A program made the translations under genes and the position numbers. A DNA stretch of 26,117 nucleotides, taken from positions 1 to 26,117 of the forward strand of contig UZAE01013131.1 in assembly GCA_900617975.1 (NCBI GenBank). Direction: 5' to 3'. The notes under the pieces were generated by a model that saw only the letters and a program-made list of their open reading frames with translations, had not been told where the DNA came from and searched no databases. Below are positions 11,257 through 20,707 of the stretch, one piece after another; position 1 is the stretch's first letter, and the number at the start of each line of letters is the position of its first letter. This DNA comes from Rodentolepis nana (taxonomy: Eukaryota > Platyhelminthes > Cestoda > Cyclophyllidea > Hymenolepididae).

Positions 11257-11586
11257 TTATATATATTTATTTCAAATGGCAGGCGTTTTGATAGGTATCA
11301 TAAAAACCCTTTAGTTGACTTCAGGCTTCACAGAAAGGAAGATAAACAGTAAAGTGGCAAAACGTCGAGAGGGGGACAGAATAATGATTCACAGACGTAA
11401 AAGAGACAGACAGACACAAAGGTAGAAAAAGGTGAGGTGAGTACTGTAAAATTATTCGAATATGAAATGCAGTGGGGTCTTGGTAGTTTGAAGTCAGAAG
11501 TCAACTGCCGAATAATAGACTTTTTTGCCGTATGAGTATACGTTGCCCAGGGTGCACCACGTGGAGGTAAGTCTATCGCACACCCC
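11257..11586 (-). mobile_element. SINE-like retroposon, copy 4 (reference copy)
   Basis: The best-preserved complete copy, 330 bases on the minus strand. It is flanked by a perfect 13-base target-site duplication TCACGAAGATCAT (11244-11256 and 11587-11599). In its own orientation it starts GGGGTGTGCGATAGACTTAC, carries CCACGTGG and GTATAC palindromes near the 5' end, and finishes AAAACGCCTGCCATTTGAAA plus an A/T tail (TAAATATATATAA). Ends are not inverted repeats and there is no coding capacity, so a DNA transposon or MITE is unlikely. A 5' invariant end, A/T tail and variable 12-15 base duplications are what target-primed reverse transcription by a LINE partner produces. No good RNA polymerase III B box is evident, so its tRNA, 5S or 7SL ancestry is unclear. 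Confidence 0.92.
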
Positions 11587-11599
11587 TCACGAAGATCAT

Positions 11600-12857
11600 A
11601 AGTAGTCCAATTTTTTTCAGTAATTTTTAATGTCCCATATTAGTATAATGCTTAAAAAAGAAGTTATAAAAATATTTAAAATTAATTTTTTTGAAAATCT
11701 AGTTGAGAAAAATCTATGCTCAACCGTCACATAATTCTGCCTTGTAAATATCGTCTCACTACTCATAATCAGTGCATTTAAAAATTTACAATTTTTACTT
11801 TCAATAAGATTCAAAATAAAAATAATATTTTAATTGAATCAAATATAGAAAATTCTATTAACTTCACTCATAATCAATGCAGACGCCAGAATAAAGATTT
11901 TATATCTTGTTTTATTTGCTCACTTACGAAACATAAAAATGCACTTGTACTTGATCAGCGAGGTAAAAGAATAGAAGAACGTCGACCATAACTTTGTATT
12001 TATTTATGTAATTATATTCGAGTATAGGAAGCGATTCTTTGTACACTGATAACGAATTATATATCAATTAGATAAGCGTTCCTAGGTTATACATAAGATA
12101 AATGCGTTTATTTCGATATCTTGTAAACGTATTAAATGCAAACATAGCCAATTAATCTATGAAGAATGACATTTTATCTGTTGATGTCAAGGTAATTTCT
12201 CATGCGGAGGGTTCACATATGCAATACATCAATTAATGACATAGCAATATCACAGAAATCATTACCATTAAGCAATATGTTTGGAACCTGAATCTAACAA
12301 CTACTAGGATTATTACACTTTAGATAGGTAAAAGTCAATGAAAATAAGGTGCATCCCTTCATAAATCGAGAATTATCAATTTTTTAAAGTAAATTCACAT
12401 CTTGCCATCGGAATTATGTTAAATTGGTGGTAGGACCATACTTATATGCATCAATTACCCAAAATTGCACTAAATTGTTGATAAATAAATAAGTAATAGT
12501 GCAAATTCGCTTCCTCCATTTCTTATTTATTGCTGTCCGAGATTTCGCGTCTATCAAACCATAATGTTAAATTTAAATGCGTGTAAACAAATGAACTAGT
12601 AAGTCTACAGCATCAAATATCTATATAAATCTAAATCAAATGTATGTATGCTCCTTTTCCAAATTCTAATACATTGCTAACTATTTAAATTTAATTGCGT
12701 ATTAATAAAATATCAGTGAAAATATGTAAATATTATGCTTATTTGCCGTTGATGCAAATTGAATTAGTTGTCTTTAACCAGTGTACTTAATATTTTGTTA
12801 TATGCAATATAGCACATGGTGGTTGATTTGAGGTACCGGTAGTGGCTTTTTGTCGAT
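11600..12857. other. AT-rich spacer upstream of EMC3
   Basis: About 1.26 kb without a supportable gene. A 65-codon minus-strand frame (11617-11814) is AT-driven and unrecognisable. The last few hundred bases should contain the EMC3 promoter and any 5' untranslated or trans-spliced leader acceptor, but no diagnostic motif stands out. Confidence 0.5.
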
Positions 12858-13876
12858 ATGGCGGAGTTGGTTTTGGATTCAGCCATTAGGTTCTGGGTAT
12901 TCATACCCATTGTCCTTATAACATTTTTCTTTGGGGTTATTCGACATTACTTGACTCTGTTGATAGTAACTGATAAGAAGGCTGATTTGCAATCGATGTC
13001 AGATAGGTTTGCATTTTCGTCTTCATTTATCTTTTAGTCATGTTCTTATTCGATGTCGGCTAATACGAGAAAATGGAAATTATATTACTCTCAATGTAGG
13101 TTATGATATTTCTTAGTTAGTTTCAGGGTTTTAAAATGCGCAAACATTTCTTTAATGACAGTGATACCGGATTTCTCAGAACCCAAAAGCGAGAGCACAT
13201 TGCTAAGAATCCGATGACTGGTAACGTGCATTCACTTTTATTTTCTTTCAGATCCAAATATGCTTAGAGAGATGATGAAGGGCAACATAATTCAAGTTAT
13301 TCCCATGCTTGTTATTGGTGGTTGGATTAACTGGGCATTTTCGGGTTTCCTTACAACGAAGGTACCCTTCCCTCTCACGTATAGATACAAGCCTATGTTA
13401 CAGCGTGGTTGTGAGACCCTGGTTTCTCTTGATGCCTCATGGTAACTAGTGCAATTTTTTTTTACCCGATCTCCAGGGTGAGCTCTGCTTCATGGTACTT
13501 CTTAAATATCTTTGGGCTGAGAAGCCTCTATGAATTGGTTTTGGGATCAGATACAGCTGCAAGTCAGACCCCAATGATGCCTGATCCTACAATGGCTTCT
13601 CAACAGCAGGCACCGGATATGCAGAAGGCTTTCAAGGCCGAATGGGAGGCATTGGAAGTTGTGCACCACAAGTGGGCTCTTAGTGGCTGTGAAGGTCAAT
13701 TGATTTAGCTCAGTTATTGTATGCGCTTTCTCTCTCTTACCGTACATGTCTGTGCAATATATTACTCATTCTGAACTGTGGCATTTCTTTTTGCTTTAAT
13801 AGGCCATGAAGCCATAGTTTTTACGGATTGTTTTTATTTTTCAGAGGAACTTTTCCTTGGTGTTGAAAAGTGGTAA
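12858..13876 (+). CDS. EMC3: ER membrane protein complex subunit 3 (EMC3), complete six-exon gene
   Basis: EMC3 is the Oxa1-superfamily insertase core of the ER membrane complex, which inserts tail-anchored and multipass proteins. Exons, all GT-AG: 12858-13006, 13038-13095, 13127-13220, 13252-13441, 13477-13694, 13845-13876. They sum to 741 bases, 246 residues plus TAA, against about 261 in human EMC3. Family landmarks in order: LLDS-like start and first membrane segment (about residues 10-30, [20 protein letters not shown]), [28 protein letters not shown], second segment with [12 protein letters not shown] (113-134), [38 protein letters not shown] (third segment about 166-187), [10 protein letters not shown] and WALSGCEEEL. 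Every exon junction keeps frame and matches the family alignment. The C terminus is about 13 residues shorter than the human one. Introns 1-3 are each only 31 bases and intron 4 is 35. It is convergent with the ZYG11-like gene. Confidence 0.96.
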
Positions 13877-14282
13877 ATCTATTTTACAAACGTATTTCAT
13901 CTTAATGTATTGGCCTGTCTCTTAATGCGAGATTTCCATTCGCCTTTAGTTCGCTGTTTGGTGTGGTTTCTTTAAGATACCTAGTGGTGGTAATTACTGT
14001 TTTTTTGGCGGATTAATTTAGCTTAATGCACGAAAGTAAAGAGAAAAGGCCATTCGTTGGGGTAGAAGTGTGTCATCAACCATCCACTTCTGGTTGCTTC
14101 ATTTATAGTAGTAATTTATGCAATTCGGTATCATTTCGCAAGGCAACGTTCCTAGTCTGACAAGATGGTGTTGAATAGAGACCAAACGTGATTGTATTTT
14201 AGATTCCTTACATTTTACCCTATCTGCTGGAAATGTGCCACTATGCAGAAATAGAAATACAAAATAATGATTTTTCCATGCA
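13877..14282. other. Short intergenic region between convergent genes
   Basis: About 450 bases separate the EMC3 stop from the ZYG11-like stop. I looked on the minus strand for further ZYG11 armadillo exons (the conserved C-terminal helices of the family) and found none. It probably holds both 3' untranslated regions; no clear plus-strand AATAAA is present before 14427-14432, which lies in the last intron of the opposite gene. Confidence 0.5.
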
Positions 14283-14288
14283 TTTATT
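14283..14288 (-). promoter_or_regulatory. Polyadenylation signal AATAAA for the ZYG11-like gene
   Basis: The plus-strand TTTATT reads AATAAA on the minus strand, 42 bases downstream of the proposed TAA stop at 14330-14332. Its position supports the conclusion that the gene ends here rather than continuing into further exons. Confidence 0.55.
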
Positions 14289-14329
14289 CATTTCACAAAG
14301 GCATGACTTCAACCTTAAGGTCGCTAAAA

Positions 14330-17300
14330 TTAAGCATCAAAAAGACCATATGACCTTGGAATTTGCAATATTTCTCTAAGGCAGGCTTCATCTTCAGGTG
14401 AAGTGTTGGTCGCATCCAAGTTCTACAATAAAATAGATGAAATCACAAAGTACCTCTTTTATTAAAAGCAATCAAGATGCCGGAGTTACTATTTACAAGC
14501 CTTCAACAAATTTTCTTAGCCGTTTATGTATAGAAAGCACTTTTGCAGCATCAAATCAATGCTTACCTCTAATATTAACTCGCATACTTCCAAACCACCC
14601 GAATTGACAAAGTTTTCACACACTTGATATCTTTTACTAATAAATTCCTTCAAAGTTCCAAGAACGTCAAAATCACCGATGTTTATTTCATAAAATTGAC
14701 GAAGATAGGGAAAGTTGTTGACGCCATGTACTGCCAACCATTCTTCCATCTCATATCTACTAATGTAAGTTTCAGCTGCACACTGGATCAAACTCTGAAC
14801 GTACGAGATTTCCGAACAGATTTCTTCCCATTCGCTCGGAGACAACTGCCAAGCAAAAAGAATGGCGAGCAAACGTGTAAAGCATCAATTCAAGTTGAAG
14901 GGATAAGTTGACAAAACATTAATGGCAAATTTTGCGATCAAGGCATATTGGATATGCAACTATTTTTACTCTAAGTTAAATTTATAAACGTTGGACAAGT
15001 AATTTTTCTTGTACCACATCATCTTACTACACGCTTTTCTGATAAAGCAAAATGTGCGAATTTTGTGGAATAGTTAAATCGTAGTGGTTAATACAAAACT
15101 GTGGAAATTTTATGTAAAATGACTTTCTTGTTTCATTATACCTCTTTATGACACTTGCTCTCAAACTGATAAAACAGTTCACTCACTCGATCAAAGACTA
15201 CACTCAGAAGTAATAAAGCGCATGTTTTCACAGTCGAACTCCTGACATATTGGAGGCTTTTAAAAATGCCTCTACAAATTCTGATATTATCGAGTACCTT
15301 AAGCAAAAAAAACATTACAAATCAATTTGTATTATATAAATGGTATAGCTGGGAATTGGAACTTACGACTCGGCCGAGGCAATAGAACATTCTTAAACTT
15401 TTGAGACAATAGGTTACGTAGAGATAATTAATGTCAATATCATCACCATCCTCATCCACACTGCCAAAACCATTGATACCACCTCCAGTCACTTCTTCAT
15501 CAAAATCATTGTCAGCATCGGTACTCCGAATGACACTATCGGCACTAACCAAAGCTTCAAGTTGACTATCTAGCTTTTCATCACAATCGTTGGATTCACT
15601 GGAATCACTACTGTTACGGCTAATGCTACTGCTGCAAATATAAGAATTACATCCCAACTCCTCTTCAATTATTAATTGTGTGTAATTGAGCATTCTCTGC
15701 AGAAGTCCAGAGGGAATATCTTCACAATCGGTCTCTACTAGCCTTGCGCATATCGCAAGAACCACTGCCTTATGCAATTCATAGCGTTCTTCAAAGTCCT
15801 TTTCCAAAATGTCCATTATTTTCTAAAATAAGCAAATAATTAGGGCTATCTCTCTCTCTCACACACACGCACACGCACACACACCCACGCACACACACAC
15901 GTACGCACACACACACACACCCACACACAAAATCGATAGAAAAAATTTTCCCAGTCAATCTTGTAAAGCTTCCACTTACTTCAAATAGACTAGGCGGGAG
16001 GTAATGCCCATGTTCTATTGCAGTAGCAAGTTGCACTAAGGTACCATTGAAGAGTATATCTCGAGTTTTCAGGAACGTTTCCAATCTTTTCATCACCTCT
16101 GTCTCGCTCAATCCGCCGATTATCTGGAAGAAGAGATCTTTATTTAACCTGGGCATAAAATTTTACGAATGTGCGTTGTTTTTGTTCTTGTGCTTAGTGT
16201 TTGGGCTTAAATTCGCGCATTTACCAAGCGGTAATGTCAAAAAGACCGTGTTTGCTTCTCACCTCAATGTGCGAATATTTGGTTGCAAGTCTCCCTACTG
16301 CATATTCATCAGGCAACAATTCTTTCGAAAATTCGGCAACCCCAAGGTATTTCAAATTCTTCTTATTCCTGATTAGTATACTTGAAGACAAAGAGAAATT
16401 GTTACAACATACAAGTGCAATTTGGACGCCTCAAACAGACAAAAGTAGAATTTGATTGTTTAATAATATAATAATACATAATAATATATATAATTAATGC
16501 TATAGTTCATTGGAGTGGTAAACTCACTGAAGATCTCTGAGAGTACATTGAAATGGATTGCCACTCATTTCCAAATGCACCAGATGTGGAAGCTGTTCGG
16601 GTTCAAGTAGTGCGTCCACTGCTTCAACCCGTGATGGTGAGCTGTATGAGAGATTTGATACATCAAGCTGACGGAGTTCCTTTAATTCTAAAATTGTTAA
16701 AAGCATCTGATTGAAGCAGTCGTCTTGTCCTACGTCAAGCTGATGCATTATGAGCACATTGAGGTGATTTCTCAACACCGTCAAGCAGCTTATATCATCG
16801 ACCATGGTTTCCGTTATATCAAGGTGCTTCAATCGAAGATTTTTCACCAAAATGCTTAAACCTTCACTGTCCAATGGCATACAACGGATATCCAGGTACT
16901 GCAAATTTTGAAGTTGTCCCAAAGCTCTCATGTCCGACAATTTTGTCACCATCTTCATAGGCAGCCTATACAGTTTGAGTGTGTGAAGGCTCTTAATTGT
17001 GCCATCACTCAAACTGCCTGCTAAATCGTCCAGATCTATACCCGTTACATCAGCAACATTAATACTATAAAGAGTAGAGCCTCGAAAAAAAGATAACGAC
17101 GATGGGGAAACGTGGATATCACGCAGTGTGACTGAACTCAAATTAGCATACCGCGTTGAAAATAAGGATAAGTATTTCCATTTCAATAGTCTCCTTTCGC
17201 CTAGTTCCTTGAAAATCATATCTGCAATCGGCGATATGATGGAACTTTCGGGGCGAGGAACTCGCCAGCGGTACTTTTCCTCGTCACAACGTGGGCACTT

Positions 17301-17505
17301 TGTGATAAATAAATCAAAGTTTTTGGCAATAACATCTAGACACAAATTCTTTAGAGAAGGCACTTCAACGCGATTTATTTCTAACACAAGAAAGTGAGTT
17401 TAGAGTTGGTGCAAATTTCCTACCTAAAGCAGAAGAATGAATTAAGATATATAGGGCATAAAATTTAATATTTTAACGAAGAATAGGCACGAATCTACCT
17501 GCCAT
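14330..17505 (-). CDS. ZYG11-family leucine-rich/armadillo protein, divergent and C-terminally short
   Basis: Probable Cullin-2 ubiquitin ligase substrate receptor. Exons in transcript order: 17505-17499, 17380-16528, 16380-16263, 16123-15980, 15822-15367, 15297-15142, 14845-14567, 14422-14330; total 2106 bases, 701 residues plus TAA. Phases agree at every junction. Exon 1 has only 7 coding bases (ATGGCAG). The N-terminal SLKNLCLDVIAKNF resembles the VHL/Cul2 box; residues about 80-300 are leucine-rich repeats (LQYLDIRCMPLDSEGLS, LKHLDITETMVDD); LSETEVMKRLETFLKTRDIL and onward are the armadillo-like half. An acidic serine-rich insert occupies about 437-505. In GTLKEFISKRYQVCENFVNS (641-660) the family's LWNLTDE segment is replaced. 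The chain then ends about 200 residues earlier than ZYG11B. ZYG11B is a better match than ZER1 by eye. The acceptor before exon 7 (TTGCTTGGCAG) is strong, although the sequence just upstream also resembles family sequence. Confidence 0.88.
15848..15929. repeat. (CT)n(CA)n microsatellite in an intron
   Basis: A compound CT then CA dinucleotide repeat with CGCA and CCCA interruptions. It lies in the 157-base intron (15823-15979) of the ZYG11-like gene and makes up about half of it, so the intron length is likely to vary between individuals. Confidence 0.92.
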
Positions 17506-18100
17506 TTTAATATTTAACCAAGGGTTTTTTTTCCTAATCTCTGTGACAGAGGATGTGCAATTTAGAATTTATGATTAAAAGTAACAAATGCTGTGATTTC
17601 ATATCCACCATTCAAATGAGACTGAACAACTTTGGATGATGTGTCTTCAATTCTTGGCAATTTATCAGTTTTACGTGCGTCGATCTTTACTCTCTGTTTG
17701 CTGATATTCATTCAATTTCATTTTCGTTTTTGATTTGAGATTAGATTGGACTTTACATTTCCAATTAACCCCCTTTAATGAATAAAATCTGTAGTTCCAG
17801 GGCTCGAGTCCTTTTCAGGGATTGTTTGCTTGGAGGTCATATAGCATTCTCCTCAGTCCCTTAGTACGCAAGAGGTTCCTGAGCTCGTTTGCCAAACCAG
17901 TTCTCACGGGTCAGGTGCTCATTCGATCGGCAGTATGGAAAGTAAATTGATTTAGTCTGGCTAATAAAAGGGTTGGCAGAATTCGATTTCTTACAAGAAA
18001 GAAATGTTAATAACGGTAATTATGATTAACATCCGTCAAATAAGATCTCTCTTGACTAAACTTGAATTGGTTCTATTAATTCCCAAACACCATTGTTCAT
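17506..18100. other. Upstream flank of the ZYG11-like gene
   Basis: No gene is seen. It should include the promoter and 5' untranslated region of the leftward ZYG11-like gene. GGGCTCGAGTCC near 17800 resembles an RNA polymerase III B box, but no matching A box or cloverleaf accompanies it. Confidence 0.4.
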
Positions 18101-18253
18101 CTAAACCTCCTTATTGTACAGAGTATAGTCTAAAGTGGCCTTCGATGGGTCACAACATATAGTGATGCAAGGGCATAAGGCGCGTGGAAGATGTAAATAG
18201 GAACCATGAAGTATAAAGAATAGAACTGACAAAAGTAAAACGGCAGACTTCAT
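18101..18253 (-). CDS. Candidate small secreted cysteine-rich peptide
   Basis: A 50-residue frame starting at the ATG at 18253. The first ~22 residues (MKSAVLLLSVLFFILHGSYL) look like a classical signal peptide: one lysine near the N terminus and then a hydrophobic core. After a plausible cleavage site near PRA comes a short cysteine cluster, LCPCITICCDPSK, and an acidic/tyrosine-rich tail ending NKEV. The frame continues upstream in the open frame for 28 more codons without changing this picture. I do not recognise a family. No splice sites, promoter or polyadenylation signal are convincing, so it may be a chance frame in AT-rich DNA, where hydrophobic codons are common. Confidence 0.25.
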   Translation of the reverse strand: MKSAVLLLSVLFFILHGSYLHLPRALCPCITICCDPSKATLDYTLYNKEV

Positions 18254-19166
18254 ATCTGAAGCAATGGCTATGAAGGTGACTATATGTCCCATTCTAACCA
18301 CTGTCTGCACGGAATGAGCTTCGGCTTGATCTATCAAGACTGGAAGCCCGCATTCAGTTAGCTTGGGGCCTCTACTGTTGTCTACTTTAAGTATTGCGAA
18401 TCACTGAAGTTTCCTTCTATTGAACTAATAATTTATACTTTCTACTTAATATCTGTTAGTAGCTGTTGCATTATATCAAATGGAAGGAATCCGAAATGTT
18501 TTGACTAGTAATAAGTTGATGCGTTAGCTGATGGAAAAGGTCAATTTACAAACTTCCGACTTCACTTTTCTCTTTGCTCAGAATATAATATGGTCGAACG
18601 CTTAAACGCTGAAATACTAGTTCAAAATGCAGAGAAAATTCAGTTAAGAACCCAGAAACCAGTCATCTTCGATTATCTAATTTGAATCATCTACCACCAT
18701 TACAAACCTTTCCATTTACCTCTAATTTTTTATACATTTATTTTTTAATCGATTGTTTTATCCTTTGATTTGTCATAGGTTTTAACGGGAAATTTTTTAA
18801 AAATTAACAGGCGTTGGGGTTGAGTTGTAAAATGAAGAAAAGCAGATTTTTTAGAAGTCCAAACAAAGAATTGATACTGAAAACGAAGATTGAGTAGCTA
18901 TACTTCTACTTAAAAGCATAGAAACAAAGTCGAATTGAAGGAGCATATCCACTCACGTTATAGTTTAGTAGACCATACATAGATACAAATATCTTGTTCC
19001 ATAAAATGCGATTGTGATTTTTGAGTATAAAGAGAGGACACATTTTAAAATTCGCCACCAACAAATAGCGTCGTGTTTTGTGGTGGTTTCAAAACTCATT
19101 TGAAAGACAGGAGGTTAATTAGAAAAGGAATTCTTTGTTAGAATTTTGACAATTTTTTGATTGATA
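18254..19166. other. Gene-free AT-rich region
   Basis: No exon, RNA gene or repeat could be supported on either strand. The final bases (19167-19181) are the left flanking duplication of the next retroposon. Confidence 0.5.
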
Positions 19167-19181
19167 TATTATTATTAAATT

Positions 19182-19494
19182 GGGGTGTGTGATAGACTTA
19201 CCTCCACGTGGGACACCCTGGGCAACGTATACTCATACGGCAAAAAAGTCTATTACCTGGCAGTTGACTTCAAACTACCATGACCCCACTGTATGTCATG
19301 TTCGACTACTTTCACAGTACTCATCCCACCTTTTTTCCACCTTATCTACCTTCGTCTTTGATACACTCTTCTGTCCCCCCCCCCCTCTTGAATTTTTTAC
19401 ACTTTGATGTTCCTTCTCCTCTGTGAAGACTGAAGTCAACTAAAGGCTAATGATAACAATCAAAACGCCTGCCATTTGATATAATAATAATCAT
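19182..19494 (+). mobile_element. SINE-like retroposon, copy 5 (subfamily A)
   Basis: A full-length plus-strand copy, very similar to copy 2 and sharing its shortened middle segment. It is bounded by a 15-base duplication TATTATTATTAAATT (19167-19181 and 19495-19509). The duplication is low-complexity, so the exact boundary with the ATT-rich tail is uncertain. The GGTGCACC palindrome of other copies is changed here to GGGACACC. Confidence 0.9.
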
Positions 19495-19724
19495 TATTAT
19501 TATTAAATTTGAATTCAAATCGAATTGAGTTGAAAAGTTTCTGTGTGAACTTGTAAATTGTAATAGCCTATTCAATGTCCTTTTTAAGCAACTAAGTCCT
19601 TAAATACGCATTCACGTTAGTAACAATGCTTAGGGTAAATTTGTCCTCCAATGAAGGAGCATTACACATCTGTCTTCAATTCTTGCAAACTGATTCACAT
19701 CGCCAGGAAACACCATACACACCC

Positions 19725-19756
19725 AGAGAGAGAGAGAGAGAGAGGGGGCGAGAGAG
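19725..19756. repeat. (AG)n microsatellite
   Basis: About twelve AG units followed by an interrupted GGGGGCGAGAGAG. It gives rise to a spurious Arg-Glu repeat in the overlapping frame. Confidence 0.9.
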
Positions 19757-20043
19757 CCACTCCGATTCACACCTAGTTAGTCCCAGTTGTGTTAACGACC
19801 AAGAGAGTTGCGGAATAAACGGTTCTCTTCTCTCACCATTTCCTGGCCTAGTGTTGCGATGGCAAACACGGAGTTGGTGGGGTGAGTTATTCCAACACTT
19901 TGTGAGTGAGTGTCTTGTCCCAGTGGCCTCATTTGGAGATATTGTGAACGCACAAGCGGAAGAAAAAACTCACAATTTCAAAGTCCCTCCCTCCCCCCCT
20001 CTCTCTCTCTTGCTGAATGCTCGCCGACTGTGATGTTAGTGCT

Positions 20044-20075
20044 GGCGGCGGTGGTGGTGGTGGTGGTGGTGGTGG
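20044..20075. repeat. (GGT)n trinucleotide repeat
   Basis: About nine GGT units preceded by GGCGGC. The opposite-strand frame reads poly-proline, which I consider spurious. Confidence 0.9.
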
Positions 20076-20378
20076 GCTTTGAATTGAATCCACTGAGTTT
20101 CGGGTGGAATGCAAAAGCCACTCCCTACCCCTAACCAAAAGCACACAAGGAACGCGGCTCTGCTAGACTTCGAAACGTGATTTCTTTAACAAGTGGAAGT
20201 CATTGTTCGTGTTTATTTGATATGAGCAAAAGTTAAACATATTTCACCATTGAACACAGTGACTTAAAAGGCCAAACATAGCTGTCTAGTTTTGTAAAGG
20301 GCTTTAAAAGGAATTATTTCAGTGCAATACTTCCATTGCTTTTTTATGATTTGTCTCAATACGGAAAGTAGATAAAGT

Positions 20379-20438
20379 GGGGTGGGGGGGGGGGGGGGGG
20401 GGGGGGGGGGGNNNNGGGGGTGGGGGGGGTGGGGGGTG
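20379..20438. repeat. Long G-rich tract containing an assembly gap
   Basis: G runs interrupted by single T residues (GGTGGGG..., GGGGGTGGGGGGGGTGGGGGG) with four N at 20412-20415. The true length is unknown. The N block shows the sequence is a scaffold joined across an unreadable homopolymer rather than a single finished read. Confidence 0.95.
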
Positions 20439-20707
20439 GAGAGGCTTAAAATTAGTTTAAGTGGCTTTTTTAAAGTTTTATTTCTCATTTAGTTTGGAAC
20501 CTTAAAAGAAAAATTTGTGCACATTAATCGTCTTATTTAAACTTTCTTCGGTGAAAATATAAAGGTCATCTTCACGCGTTTTAATAATTCGGTGATGTTC
20601 AAGATCGATACATCGCTCGTGTTTAGCTTTTAATAAACTCGTATTTTCAAATTCTTCTGAAATATTTATTAAAGTGGGAGAGTTAATTTTTTTCCAAATG
20701 AGTAAGT

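Larger units (their letters stand above)
19510..20707. other. Gene-free region rich in simple repeats
   Basis: No gene is seen. The region concentrates low-complexity DNA: an (AG)n tract at 19725-19756, a C/CT-rich stretch at 19984-20011, a (GGT)n tract at 20044-20075 and a long G-rich tract with an assembly gap at 20379-20438. A 135-codon frame at 19626-20033 is made largely of these repeats (RERERERGRE) and is not a credible protein. Confidence 0.5.

Noticed and set aside
11257..11586. Interpretation of the repeat as a MITE or other DNA transposon
   Set aside because: Its termini are not inverted repeats, the flanking duplications vary from 12 to 15 bases, and the 3' end is an A/T-rich tail.
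14846..14880. Extension of ZYG11-like exon 7 upstream, giving a hydrophobic LLAILFAWQ-like stretch that resembles family sequence
   Set aside because: There is no AG acceptor between the in-frame upstream stop and this stretch. It is also the pyrimidine tract of a strong acceptor, and the preceding exon already supplies the matching helix.
14624..14911. 95-codon plus-strand frame, with others at 16047-16455 and 17128-17397
   Set aside because: They are antisense to well-supported exons of the ZYG11-like gene and have no family resemblance.
15791..15979. Apparent read-through from the ZYG11-like exon into a Cys/Val/Arg repeat
   Set aside because: This is translated CA microsatellite in the intron. 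A good donor at 15979 ends the exon and the next exon restores homology.
17795..17830. GGGCTCGAGTCC, resembling a polymerase III B box
   Set aside because: No A box at the right spacing and no tRNA-like fold was found.
19626..20033. 135-codon frame with Arg-Glu repeats
   Set aside because: It is dominated by the (AG)n microsatellite and CT-rich sequence, with no recognisable domain.
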